Source: Paenibacillus peoriae KCTC 3763 (GTDB taxonomy: Bacteria; Bacillota; Bacilli; Paenibacillales; Paenibacillaceae). From it: a stretch of 64,000 nucleotides of DNA. The position numbers and the translations under genes are program-made. The notes beneath the pieces are model-generated. The model did no database searches and had not been told where the DNA came from. It saw only the letters and a program-made list of their open reading frames with translations. This document shows positions 35,036 to 43,820 of this stretch, piece by piece (position 1 is the stretch's first letter; each line of letters opens with the position of its first letter). The stretch covers positions 124,001 to 188,000 of the forward strand of contig NZ_AGFX01000011.1 in the NCBI RefSeq assembly GCF_000236805.1. The letters are read 5' to 3'.

Positions 35036-35464
35036 TTATACATGATTTTTTCTTCGATATTGATATTGGGACCACTGGTAGAGAATAAAGCATCCGATAC
35101 AAAAACCTAGAATCGCTACTACTGCTGCTACCAGCACCATCGCCGAGAACACATACGCGACAATGCTCCACTGGAATATAAATCCTACCCAAGCCACCAG
35201 CAGGAAAAAGACGGCCAGGAGCTGATTAAATCTTTGCTGTCCCCGATCTTCTTGCATATACGAGGAAGGGCTTTTCTTCAAAAACAGCTTGGCTACCCGC
35301 ATCACCGGATTGAAATTGAATATGACGCCGAGCAACCCCGCTACAAGCGGAATAGCCAGCACCCAGTATACTCCTGTAATCCAGGTGAAAACTACAGACA
35401 ACACAATCACCCACTGATTAGCCCTGACCAACGGACGTGGAATCGAGGCTGTGACTTGATTCAT
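35036..35464 (-). CDS. DUF4395 integral membrane protein
   Basis: This 142-residue membrane protein has about four hydrophobic segments (residues 18-36, 38-53, 83-100 and 104-125). The start MNQVTASIPRPLVRANQWVI and the internal GLLGVIFNFNPVMRVAKLFL fit the DUF4395 family. The tail SQYQYRRKNHV is cytosolic and basic. Start at 35464 follows AAAAGGTTGA; the frame is open 42 codons further but without a good site. Function unknown. The gene is divergent from the Thg1-like gene. Confidence 0.75.
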   Translation of the reverse strand: MNQVTASIPRPLVRANQWVIVLSVVFTWITGVYWVLAIPLVAGLLGVIFNFNPVMRVAKLFLKKSPSSYMQEDRGQQRFNQLLAVFFLLVAWVGFIFQWSIVAYVFSAMVLVAAVVAILGFCIGCFILYQWSQYQYRRKNHV

Positions 35465-35567
35465 ATATATCAACCTTTTCTTATCGGAATAAAATAAATA
35501 TTTAAAATTATTATAACGTAACCTGTGAAGAATAGAAACCTTAAAAACGGAGGAGTCTACATAGATT

Positions 35568-36305
35568 ATGAAAAAAGATGATTTTGGCAATAGAATGAAA
35601 GACTATGAGAATGCCTACAGATTAAGTCTGCCACGCCGTCTACCCGTAATTATCAGGATCGACGGTGCTCATTTTCATACCTTTACACGTGGAATGACAA
35701 AGCCTTTTGATGAGAATCTAATTTTGGCATTATGGGAGACATGCAAATATCTGGCTCAGAACATTATGGGATGTAAACTAGTGTATCATCAGAGTGATGA
35801 AATCTCCCTGCTTCTTACGAATTATGACAAATTAACGACACAGTCCTGGTTTGAAAATAATCTTCAAAAGATGGTGTCCATATCTGCCTCTCTCGCTACA
35901 GCCAAATTTAATGAGGAAATCCAAAAAGTTTACCCTGATAAGCCTTTAGCTATTTTTGATGCAAGAGCATGGATTTTGCCCCACGATGAGGTTACAAACT
36001 ACTTTCTGTGGAGACAACAAGACGCTACTAAAAACAGTATTTCTATGGTGGCCCAAGCCCATTTTAGGCACTCGGAACTTGAGGGATTAAATGGGAATCA
36101 GCTGCAGGATAAGCTGTTTAGGGAAAAAGGATTAAACTGGAACGACCTTCCGGTCTGGCAAAAGCGGGGCATTTGTATTACCAAACAACAATATCATAAA
36201 GGTGAAGCCGTTAGAAGTAAGTGGGATGTTGATCATGAGACACCCGTTTTTTCGCAAAACAGAGATTATATTAACCAATATGTATATCTAGATAAGGATG
36301 TGTGA
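35568..36305 (+). CDS. Thg1-like 3'-5' RNA polymerase (tRNA 5'-end repair)
   Basis: This 245-residue Thg1-superfamily enzyme adds nucleotides to RNA 5' ends in the 3'-to-5' direction. The first metal-binding motif is IIRIDGAHFHTFTRG (Asp near residue 28) and the second is YHQSDEISLLL (Asp-Glu near 76-77), as in tRNA-His guanylyltransferase. Further matches are FDARAWILPHDEVTNYFLWRQQDATKNSISM and a late KRGICI strand. Bacterial Thg1-like proteins repair 5'-truncated tRNAs rather than add the His guanine. Three bases separate it from the kinase gene, so the two are probably one operon. Confidence 0.9.
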   Translation: MKKDDFGNRMKDYENAYRLSLPRRLPVIIRIDGAHFHTFTRGMTKPFDENLILALWETCKYLAQNIMGCKLVYHQSDEISLLLTNYDKLTTQSWFENNLQKMVSISASLATAKFNEEIQKVYPDKPLAIFDARAWILPHDEVTNYFLWRQQDATKNSISMVAQAHFRHSELEGLNGNQLQDKLFREKGLNWNDLPVWQKRGICITKQQYHKGEAVRSKWDVDHETPVFSQNRDYINQYVYLDKDV

Positions 36306-36308
36306 GAT

Positions 36309-36776
36309 TTGGAGTGTGTCATTTTTATCGGAATTCAGGCTTCGGGCAAGTCGACATTTTATAAAGAACATTACTTCAATACACATATGCGGATAAATCT
36401 CGATATGCTTAAAACACGGAATAAGGAAAATATTTACCTTCAAGCCTCCATCGAAACAATGCAGCGCTTTGTTGTAGACAATACGAATCCAACAGTCGTG
36501 GAACGGAAGAAATATATAGATGCTTGTAAAAATAAGGGGTTCAAGATTATTGGTTACTACTTTGAACCCAATTTTATAGAATCCATCAAGCGTAATGAGG
36601 AGCGCACAGGCAAAGAGCATATTCCTGAAATCGGTATTAAAAGCGTAATGAGTAAACTAGAGATCCCCAGCTACGAAGAAGGATTTGATGAACTCTACAG
36701 CGTAATCTCCAGTGAAGGAGCGTTTCAGATCAAAAAGCTGCCGGAAAATCATACAATACAGGGGGGAGATACTTAA
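36309..36776 (+). CDS. P-loop kinase (polynucleotide-kinase-like)
   Basis: This 155-residue P-loop protein has a Walker A motif at its start (IFIGIQASGKST, residues 5-16), an RINLDML segment with the acidic substrate-side residue, and VVERKKYIDACKNKGFKIIGYYFEP, as in small AAA-type nucleic-acid or nucleotide kinases. Next to a Thg1-like polymerase, phosphorylation of RNA 5' ends is a reasonable inference. The start is TTG at 36309, three bases after the upstream stop, with AAGGATGTGA as ribosome site. No ligase gene follows. Confidence 0.78.
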   Translation: MECVIFIGIQASGKSTFYKEHYFNTHMRINLDMLKTRNKENIYLQASIETMQRFVVDNTNPTVVERKKYIDACKNKGFKIIGYYFEPNFIESIKRNEERTGKEHIPEIGIKSVMSKLEIPSYEEGFDELYSVISSEGAFQIKKLPENHTIQGGDT

Positions 36777-36814
36777 GTAAAGCGGTAATTTGCTTTGAGT
36801 ATTCCTAGGGATAT

Positions 36815-36843
36815 AGAAAAAGCTCCCCAGACGGGAGCTTTAA
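36815..36843. terminator. Bidirectional terminator
   Basis: AAAGCTCCC (36819-36827) pairs with GGGAGCTTT (36833-36841), flanked by an A-run before and T/A-rich bases after. It separates the convergent kinase and lipoprotein genes. Confidence 0.7.
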
Positions 36844-36846
36844 AAT

Positions 36847-37335
36847 TTATTTCTTATTCATCGTCACATCATGCTCTTTGGCAAGTGTGTTAAGCTGTTC
36901 ACCAAAATCTCTGAATAGCTTTTTACCCTCGCTGAGCTTGGTATTACTTTCATTGACTAAGTTCAGATCCTGCTTTTCCAACGCATCGATCATCGTAATG
37001 AAGGCCTCCTTTTGAGTGCTAACGGCCTTGATGTAGGTTTCGTGGACAGCTCGTACCTCAGGAGTTTCTGTTTTTACGGCTTCTAATTTATCAAGATATT
37101 TGGTGTATTCAGGGATAATATCATCTCGTAAAGTATTATATAGTGTTACATCATCTGTGTATTTATCTCCGGTCACGGATTCATACTTTTCAGTTATTGC
37201 TTTTTCATCTTGTGCCAAAGGAAGAACTCCATCATTGACATACGTAATTAAATCCTTTTTAATCGGATCGGTAGAGCAGGCTGCCAAAATCGAAAAGCAA
37301 CACAATACCAACATAAATACGCTAAGTTTTTTCAT
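36847..37335 (-). CDS. Small helical lipoprotein (162 aa)
   Basis: The lipobox SILAAC with Cys near residue 20 marks a lipid-anchored extracytoplasmic protein. The mature part is almost entirely helical, rich in Lys, Glu and Thr (DEKAITEKYESVTGDKYTDD, VHETYIKAVSTQKEAFITMIDALEKQD), like other Bacillales lipoproteins of unknown function. Start 37335 (MKKLSVF) follows AAGGGGAA; the frame is open 19 codons further. No partner gene is apparent. Confidence 0.75.
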   Translation of the reverse strand: MKKLSVFMLVLCCFSILAACSTDPIKKDLITYVNDGVLPLAQDEKAITEKYESVTGDKYTDDVTLYNTLRDDIIPEYTKYLDKLEAVKTETPEVRAVHETYIKAVSTQKEAFITMIDALEKQDLNLVNESNTKLSEGKKLFRDFGEQLNTLAKEHDVTMNKK

Positions 37336-37543
37336 CTGTATTCCCCTTTTTCTATGTATGTTTATGGGTAATTCGATGTGATTTATAGTCAAAAAGAACT
37401 ATCCATATTATTTTATTATATCGTATAAATAAGAGAATGGTAGGGTTTTTATGGTAAATTAGTGTCGAAATTAAATTAATAGACCTGCTTTTTAAAAATA
37501 TGCCACTATGAGAGGCTACTAGGGTAATGCAGATTGAAACTTG

Positions 37544-37583
37544 AAAGGCTCGCCTTACTATTAAAGTGAGGCGAGCCTTTATT
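37544..37583. terminator. Terminator, probably bidirectional
   Basis: AAAGGCTCGCCTTA (37544-37557) pairs with TGAGGCGAGCCTTT (37567-37580). Nothing else supportable lies in the 37336-37731 gap apart from tiny frames near 37640. Confidence 0.65.
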
Positions 37584-37731
37584 TGTCATGTTCGAAAATA
37601 GAAAAGTAGATGTAGGAGGATAAAGTGTAAGGGGTATGTATGGAAGAAGTTGTTTTAAATGGAAAGGAGAAGCCCAATATTATACAGGCTTCGTGAGTGC
37701 TGAACTTTAGGGTACACCGAGTGTACAATAA

Positions 37732-37950
37732 TCAGTTCTTCTCTTCCTCAAACTGCAACAAAACGGATATGTCTTTGATATCTAGGGCATGAGCAATTTT
37801 CTCAAGCATCAGCAGGTTTACTTCTTGTCGATCGCCACTACTTAGTTTAGAAATTCTTGCTTGTGACACACCTGATAGTTCTTCTAATTGTTTTTGAGTT
37901 ATGCCCTTTTCTTTGAGTACTTCTTTTAGCTTGATTCTGAGTTTTAACAT
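37732..37950 (-). CDS. XRE-family helix-turn-helix regulator
   Basis: This 72-residue Cro/C1-type DNA-binding protein consists almost only of the HTH domain: LKEVLKEKGITQKQLEELSGVSQARISKLSSGDRQ is the five-helix core, with recognition helix SQARISKLSSG. ATG 37950 follows GGAGG by eight bases. The inverted repeats in the divergent promoter region (37981-38024) are likely operators, so it probably represses itself and the divergent gene at 38120. Such pairs are common in phage-like or toxin-antitoxin settings. Confidence 0.85.
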   Translation of the reverse strand: MLKLRIKLKEVLKEKGITQKQLEELSGVSQARISKLSSGDRQEVNLLMLEKIAHALDIKDISVLLQFEEEKN

Positions 37951-37971
37951 TCAGAGTGCCTCCATGTATTG

Positions 37972-38024
37972 TTGACAAAATATGACCATAGGGTTATATT
38001 ATATTTATGACCTTGTGGTCATAA
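37972..38024 (+). promoter_or_regulatory. Consensus promoter with operator palindromes
   Basis: TTGACA (37972-37977), 17 bases, TATATT (37995-38000) form a near-perfect promoter toward the gene at 38120. A perfect palindrome TTATGACC-TTGT-GGTCATAA (38005-38024) sits at the expected start site, and an imperfect copy beginning TATGACC overlaps the spacer (from 37981). XRE binding would block transcription. Confidence 0.7.
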
Positions 38025-38119
38025 GATGAATTTAGTTTTTCCCAATCTAAAGGGATGCTACAACATACCTTTAGCTTTGCTATTGCCATTTTACCAGATT
38101 TCAAAAGGGGGAAGATACC

Positions 38120-38767
38120 GTGACTACAAAATTCAAAGTGAATGAACAAGCGATCAAGGACATTGTACGCATGGAACCGGTTTGGGCGCAAAAAGGTGGA
38201 AATGGAGAAAACGATCTACACTACTATTATATTATGGATGCCCTTAATCGCAAATGGCAAACCATTGGTATAAACGTCTCTGATGCGATCGAGGTGTTTG
38301 AAAAAGGACATAACGATACCTGGACACGCATTTTGGAGCCAGCCCCATTTGATCCGAAACTGACCGCCAACGATTTAATTAACATGCTCCGTATCGGCCC
38401 TGATGCTTGGCATGTTCGTAATGCTATGCAAATCATACTGAATTCAGTGGAAAGACGCAATGCATTCGTGAGTCGTCTCGTCAACGTGAACAGAGAGGAT
38501 ATCTGTAAGCTTCTCTACACCATGAAAAATGAATATCTCCAACGTAATCAGCTTTCAGACGAGGTATTTATACATATGTATGGAATGAATCCTGTGGAAG
38601 CATTGTCTGTTTATTTTCTGGAGTCGGTAGATATCCATACTCATTGGGAATGGCGAGATGCTGGTGGTACAAGCGAAAAGGCTATTCAGTATAAAAGAGA
38701 AGCTCCTTTCATGACGCTAACTCAGGCTATTGAGAGGGCTGAAGGGGAGAGGTATGCCTGTACCTAA
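38120..38767 (+). CDS. Unknown protein between XRE repressor and CRISPR leader
   Basis: This 215-residue protein matches no family I recognise. It is soluble, moderately charged, without signal or membrane segments. Segments such as LTANDLINMLRIGPDAWHVRN and REDICKLLYTMKNEYLQRNQL look helical; HYYYIMDALNRKWQTIGINV looks like beta strands. GTG 38120 follows AAAAGGGGGAAG. It is under a strong promoter with XRE-type operators and ends about 130 bases before the conserved part of the CRISPR leader. A role tied to the array or to an XRE-controlled module cannot be judged from sequence. Confidence 0.65.
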   Translation: MTTKFKVNEQAIKDIVRMEPVWAQKGGNGENDLHYYYIMDALNRKWQTIGINVSDAIEVFEKGHNDTWTRILEPAPFDPKLTANDLINMLRIGPDAWHVRNAMQIILNSVERRNAFVSRLVNVNREDICKLLYTMKNEYLQRNQLSDEVFIHMYGMNPVEALSVYFLESVDIHTHWEWRDAGGTSEKAIQYKREAPFMTLTQAIERAEGERYACT

Positions 38768-38899
38768 AATATTCTAACGTATTACATTCCTAAGTATAAA
38801 ACAGGGCTTGACTGGATTGAAGATAGGAATACCACACGGATATATAGCAGGTCAAATATAGTATTGGTTGCATTGTATATGGATTGCAAAATATAATAA

Positions 38900-39088
38900 A
38901 TAAAGCTGGTGCGAATCCCAAGCGCACATGAAAATCCTGGGTCCTTCGCACCTCGAAAATTGTCGAAAAGTATTGGATCGGCTATCTATCCGTAAAAGTC
39001 AATAGCTGATCCAAGCTTATTGGGCATCAGTTTTTGCGACAATGTGTGGAAATGATATCCTATGGATATGAATTACTGTATTTTCGCT
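38900..39088 (+). promoter_or_regulatory. CRISPR leader, type I-C-like
   Basis: This leader-like sequence precedes the first repeat. It includes GCTGGTGCGAATCCCAAGCG and TTCGCACCTCGAAAATTG, a stretch I recall from Firmicutes I-C leaders. It lies on the side expected from the repeat ends (ATTGAAAT at the 3' end) and opposite the degenerate repeats, so new spacers would enter here. Confidence 0.6.
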
Positions 39089-40121
39089 GTCGCACTCTAT
39101 ATGAGTGCGTGGATTGAAATAAATAATCTAACATCTGCTTAAGCAGCGCATAAATGGGTCGCACTCTATATGAGTGCGTGGATTGAAATTTCCTCGTCGA
39201 CCACAGCGAACGTATTATCCTTTTTGTCGCACTCTATATGAGTGCGTGGATTGAAATTTGATACTTGTGAAACTGTTACTTGTTAGCTCATGTCGCACTC
39301 TATATGAGTGCGTGGATTGAAATTCTGCTGGCTGCGTAACTGCCGCTGGCTGCTCCGGTCGCACTCTATATGAGTGCGTGGATTGAAATGTCCAGGTCAC
39401 TAGCAAATAATCAGGCCCGGCTTCCGTCGCACTCTATATGAGTGCGTGGATTGAAATACCTGTATGTTTGTATTAGCAGAGCCCGTCCCAAGTCGCACTC
39501 TATATGAGTGCGTGGATTGAAATTGGCCATTTATCAGCAAAGCCCATCCTACGGAAATAGGTCGCACTCTATATGAGTGCGTGGATTGAAATATTTCCCC
39601 CATGGCGATTATTTTGTAACTGATCTCAGTCGCACTCTATATGAGTGCGTGGATTGAAATATCCTTACCGCCGAATAAGAAAAACTGGTTGCTTACGTCG
39701 CACTCTATATGAGTGCGTGGATTGAAATTGAATGGAGGGGGGACCATAAGCGCCCTTAATAAAGTCGCACTCTATATGAGTGCGTGGATTGAAATTGTAC
39801 AGGAGGAAAAGACCATATCCACCGCAGCAGTCGCACTCTATATGAGTGCGTGGATTGAAATAATTGGATCATCTCGTTGTTGATGATCCAGATTATCGTC
39901 GCACTCTATATGAGTGCGTGGATTGAAATTTTTGTGCTTTTTATAATAAACGGACTTTTTTTCAGGTCGCACTCCATATGAGTGCGTGGATTGAGATGCT
40001 CGATAAACGCTAACTTCGCTATCATCACACTGTCGCACTCTATATGAGTTCGTTGATTGAAATCCTTTCGTCTTGAAATCGAATTTGATAGGATACCAGT
40101 CGCACTCTATATTAGTACGAC
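39089..40121 (+). CRISPR. CRISPR array, 16 repeats, type I-C-like
   Basis: A 32-base repeat begins GTCGCACTC, contains the palindrome CACTCTATATGAGTG and ends GCGTGGATTGAAAT. Copies start at 39089, 39158, 39226, 39292, 39358, 39426, 39492, 39561, 39629, 39697, 39764, 39830, 39898, 39966, 40032 and 40099. The first 13 are identical. Repeat 14 has two changes, repeat 15 two, and repeat 16 is truncated and altered (to about 40121). The 15 spacers are 34-37 bases. The repeat is of the I-C class. No cas gene occurs in the window, so interference would need cas genes elsewhere. Confidence 0.97.
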
Positions 40122-40393
40122 GCATTTTCGCCAAGTATAGATACAAATCTTATTTAGACTGGCTCCCTTTTAAATTAAGGGAGCCTTTTTCGTTGTGATT
40201 TTTAAATACAGAAAAAGTAGAAAAAGAGAGGCTTCTTCCATGATGCTAACCTCAAGTTATAAAAAAATATCAAAACAGTATCTTCCATTAAAACTAGGAT
40301 TGCTTTATGATAAAGGTAGACATCCTAGAATTTTACTGTAGTTATTTAGGGAATAGCTGAATTTCTTTAACACATTTGAGAGGAGACTTCAGA

Positions 40394-41866
40394 ATGAAAA
40401 GATTCAGAAAAGTGATTTCAGTTACATTAAGCTCAATGCTCCTGCTTTCATTCGGGATGACGGCGAACGCGAGTGCAAGCACAGAGGAGAAGGCGGATCA
40501 AGCGATTCAAGCAACTTCTGATGTACAGCTAACAACGGATAAAGAAAGCGTTATTAAACAATTGACGCGTGCGGACAAGCCTGACAGTATTACAGATTCG
40601 GTGTACACCATTACAGAAAATATCAACTTGGCGACACCGCAGAAATCTGAGTTGAAAAAGAGAGCTATCCCTTCGCTCAAAGCTAGTTTAAAGTCTGTAT
40701 CAGCTAAAGCCGTAGCGACAGCAACCTCTGCTACTTATTCTGGTACGATTACGGAAGAGGGAGGCACACAGTTTTTATATCCGATCTATTTGCAGCCGGG
40801 TGAATTGTTGCAGGCTCAGTTGGATGGTCCATTTTCAGCACAGCTTGACTATGACTTATACTTGTATGAGTTCGATATGACGACAGGTGATATTAATTCA
40901 AATCCAATAGACGTCTCCAATTACGGGACTTATGTTAACAATTATGAACAAGGAGCTGCGTCCCTTCCCGAAAACGTAGGAGCCCGCAATACAGTCGGTT
41001 CTGCAAAGGCTTATGCGATTGCAGTCCATGCCAAGAAGGGATCTAGCATTAGTGACCCTTTTTATTTAACTGTAGCCGTAAGCTCCAACTACGATGCCTA
41101 TGAGCCGGATGACAGTGCCTTTCATGCTTATAATTTTACGGTTAACGACAAAGGCTCCTCGATTAACTTCCGCACCATCCATTCCGGTATAGATAACGAT
41201 TGGTATCAGGTTACAGTACCGGCAAGCCGTAATTATGATGCATTAAATGTAAAGCTGGACAGTACCTCGGAAGGCTATGGATACAAAGCGGAAGTATATG
41301 CAGCACTTACTGGCAACCAGATGGTGCTTCTACCGCAAACCAATCATAATGTTACCCTAAATACAGGAACCTACTATGTACGAGTGTACAGCACAAGTCA
41401 GTATTCAGCTGACCATTTGTATACACTAGCAATCAAACCAGTACTTCGGGCTGGAAAAATCGAAATTACTGGCTATAACTCCAATGGGTATTATGATTAT
41501 CCAACGTATTCTTACGGCCGTCACTTCCGCATTAATGGTAACAGCAACCTTATCGTGAATGGTGTTGTTAAAACAACGGATGGTCAATTCGTTCCGAATG
41601 CTCCTGTCACTGTTGTTTGGTTGGATAAGAACTGGACTGAGGGCAGTGGTAATCGTACGAGAACGGCTTCAACGTATACAGATGATAACGGAAAGTTCAG
41701 TGTAACGCTTGCACTTCCGGCATCAACAGGTAAAAATGTGGAATATATAAGTGCAATCGGCTCCACACATTATTTTGACCTTACCGGAGTAGCTGCTCAG
41801 GTCGATGGAACTTCGATTAGTACAACGGATATTGTGTATCTTTTTGCTTACAGCTTGAGAAATTAA
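40394..41866 (+). CDS. Secreted PPC-domain protein, paralogue A
   Basis: This 490-residue exported protein has a signal peptide (residues 1-24, ending ANASAS), a pro-like region to about 105, and two bacterial pre-peptidase C-terminal-like beta-sandwiches (about 110-225, with LQPGELLQAQLDGP and LDYDLYLYEFD, and 230-345, with YEPDDSAFHAYNF and GIDNDWYQV). A final Ig/transthyretin-like domain follows, with VNGVVKTTDGQFVPNAPVTVVW. No catalytic motif is seen. ATG 40394 follows GAGAGGAG. The next gene encodes a close relative. Probable cell-surface or extracellular binding protein. Confidence 0.75.
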   Translation: MKRFRKVISVTLSSMLLLSFGMTANASASTEEKADQAIQATSDVQLTTDKESVIKQLTRADKPDSITDSVYTITENINLATPQKSELKKRAIPSLKASLKSVSAKAVATATSATYSGTITEEGGTQFLYPIYLQPGELLQAQLDGPFSAQLDYDLYLYEFDMTTGDINSNPIDVSNYGTYVNNYEQGAASLPENVGARNTVGSAKAYAIAVHAKKGSSISDPFYLTVAVSSNYDAYEPDDSAFHAYNFTVNDKGSSINFRTIHSGIDNDWYQVTVPASRNYDALNVKLDSTSEGYGYKAEVYAALTGNQMVLLPQTNHNVTLNTGTYYVRVYSTSQYSADHLYTLAIKPVLRAGKIEITGYNSNGYYDYPTYSYGRHFRINGNSNLIVNGVVKTTDGQFVPNAPVTVVWLDKNWTEGSGNRTRTASTYTDDNGKFSVTLALPASTGKNVEYISAIGSTHYFDLTGVAAQVDGTSISTTDIVYLFAYSLRN

Positions 41867-41893
41867 CATATCGTTTAATGTAGTTTAATTCAT

Positions 41894-41962
41894 AAGAGTC
41901 GCTTTTTTTGAATGGTTTGCTGAGGCTTTCCATTTCTAAGAAGCGGCTCTTCATATTTTTTT
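41894..41962 (+). terminator. Intrinsic terminator of paralogue A
   Basis: AAGAGTCGCTT (41894-41904) pairs with AAGCGGCTCTT (41941-41951, one G-U), followed by a T-run. Confidence 0.65.
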
Positions 41963-42137
41963 CATCAAGGCTGAGCCAATAGTCTTGTTTTCGAATATTA
42001 CAAATATAAAATGTTTTGCATAATATATTCCAATAGAACCAATGATGTTTTATGATAGAGCCATACAGCCTAGAAATCGCCCTGGTATATCCGGGGAATA
42101 GCAGGAATTCCTAAACCATTTGAGAGGGGATTTCAGT

Positions 42138-43607
42138 ATGAAAAGATTCAAAAAGGCTATGGCAGTTATGTTAAGCACGATGCTTCTGTTTGCTTTCGGG
42201 ATGACTGCGAATGCGAGTCAAAGCACAGAGGCTGCACCGGATCAAGCGATCAAAGCGAAGTCCGATATTCAGCTAACAACTGGAAATGAAGACGTAATTA
42301 AGCATTTAACGCGGGTAGACAAGCCAGACAGCGTTACGTCTTCGGTTTATGTATTGCAGGAAAATCTCAACTTTAAGACACCAGAGACAACCTCATTGAA
42401 AAGGGAAAACGTTTCTGCGCTGAAGGCAAGCCCAATGGCTGCATTAGCCACAGCCTCCTCTGCTACGTATTCCGGTACGATTACGCAAGAGGGAGGCACA
42501 CAGTTTTTATATCCGATCTATTTGCAGCCCGGTGAACTGTTGCAGGCTCAGTTGGATGGTCCATTTTCAGCACAGCTTGACTATGACTTATACTTATACG
42601 AGTTTGATATGACGACAGGTGATATTAATCCCAATGCCATTGACGCTTCCACCTATGGTACTTATTTTAACAAGTATGAACAGGGGGCTGCATCACTTCC
42701 AGAAAACGTAGGAACCCGCAACGCTGTCGGTTATGAAAAAGCTTATGCGATTGCAGTCCATTCCAAGAAAGGATCAAGTATAAATGAACCTTTCTATTTA
42801 ACCGTGGATGTAAGCTCCCAATATGATGCATATGAGCCGGATGAGAGTGCTTTTCATGCCTACAACTTTACTTTTAGTACGGGGGGATCATCGCTTAATT
42901 CTCGTTCCATTCATTCAGGCATTGATAACGACTGGTATCAAATCACGATCCTTGCCAACCGCAACTATGATGCTTTGAATGTAAAGCTGGATAACACCTC
43001 AGAAAGCTATGGATACAAAGCAGAAGTTTACGGAGCCCTTACTGGCAACCAAATGGTGCTTCTGCCGCAAACGAATCACAATGTGTCTTTGAATACAGGA
43101 ACCTACTATGTGCGAGTGTATACAACAAATCAGTATTCACCCGATCATTTGTATACACTTACACTAAAACCGGTGCTTCGGGCTGGGAAAATTGTGATTA
43201 ACGGTTACGACTCTAAAAACGGCCCGAATGACTATCCATCCTACTCTTACGGTCGCCATTATCGGGTTAATGGAAACACCAATTTAACTGTGAAGGGTGT
43301 CGTTACTACAACGGATAATTATCCAGTAGCAAATGCACCAGTGGAAGTGAGTTGGTTGAACCAGAACTGGACTGAAGGTAGCGGGAATCGCACTCGTACA
43401 GGCACTGGTTATACGGATCAGAATGGAGCCTTTAGTGTAACCCTGTCCTTGCCGCATTCAACGGGAAGTATTGAGGAATACCTGCCTGGAGCCATCAGTT
43501 TTACACACTACTATGATCTTTCAGGGGTAGCTGCCCAAGTGTCAGGTACTTCGATTATAGACACAGATATTGTATACCACTTTGCCTATAGTATTTATGG
43601 CGGGTGA
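42138..43607 (+). CDS. Secreted PPC-domain protein, paralogue B
   Basis: This 489-residue protein has the same layout as paralogue A: signal peptide to about 24, variable pro-region, two PPC-like domains and an Ig-like C-terminal domain. Core segments are nearly identical (TQFLYPIYLQPGELLQAQLD, LTGNQMVLLPQTNHNV), while the pro-region and the C-terminus differ more. The promoter-proximal leader also shares blocks with that of paralogue A (CCTAGAA, GGGAATAGC, CATTTGAGAGG). This points to a recent tandem duplication including the control region. ATG 42138 follows GAGAGGGG. Confidence 0.75.
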   Translation: MKRFKKAMAVMLSTMLLFAFGMTANASQSTEAAPDQAIKAKSDIQLTTGNEDVIKHLTRVDKPDSVTSSVYVLQENLNFKTPETTSLKRENVSALKASPMAALATASSATYSGTITQEGGTQFLYPIYLQPGELLQAQLDGPFSAQLDYDLYLYEFDMTTGDINPNAIDASTYGTYFNKYEQGAASLPENVGTRNAVGYEKAYAIAVHSKKGSSINEPFYLTVDVSSQYDAYEPDESAFHAYNFTFSTGGSSLNSRSIHSGIDNDWYQITILANRNYDALNVKLDNTSESYGYKAEVYGALTGNQMVLLPQTNHNVSLNTGTYYVRVYTTNQYSPDHLYTLTLKPVLRAGKIVINGYDSKNGPNDYPSYSYGRHYRVNGNTNLTVKGVVTTTDNYPVANAPVEVSWLNQNWTEGSGNRTRTGTGYTDQNGAFSVTLSLPHSTGSIEEYLPGAISFTHYYDLSGVAAQVSGTSIIDTDIVYHFAYSIYGG

Positions 43608-43820
43608 TGGATGGATTCATAAATAAATCACTACAGTAAATTGTTACCTGAATATTTTATATTTAAAGCCAAGGTAGCTTTTTTCAATATTTGTTCATTT
43701 TTGGGACAAGGCATATATTCATTCCATATATGCTTTGTCCGATATATATACAAACAGGGCCACATTGCATTATACATACGCCTCAGATTGCCTGTTACAA
43801 ACATGACAGGAGGAAATAGG

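Noticed and set aside
38120-40121. Adaptation or effector cas genes beside the array
   Set aside because: Neither neighbouring protein shows Cas1, Cas2, Cas3, Cas5, Cas7 or Cas8 features.
39215-40146. Minus-strand frames with repeating FQSTHSYRVR
   Set aside because: They are translations of the CRISPR repeats and spacers, not genes.
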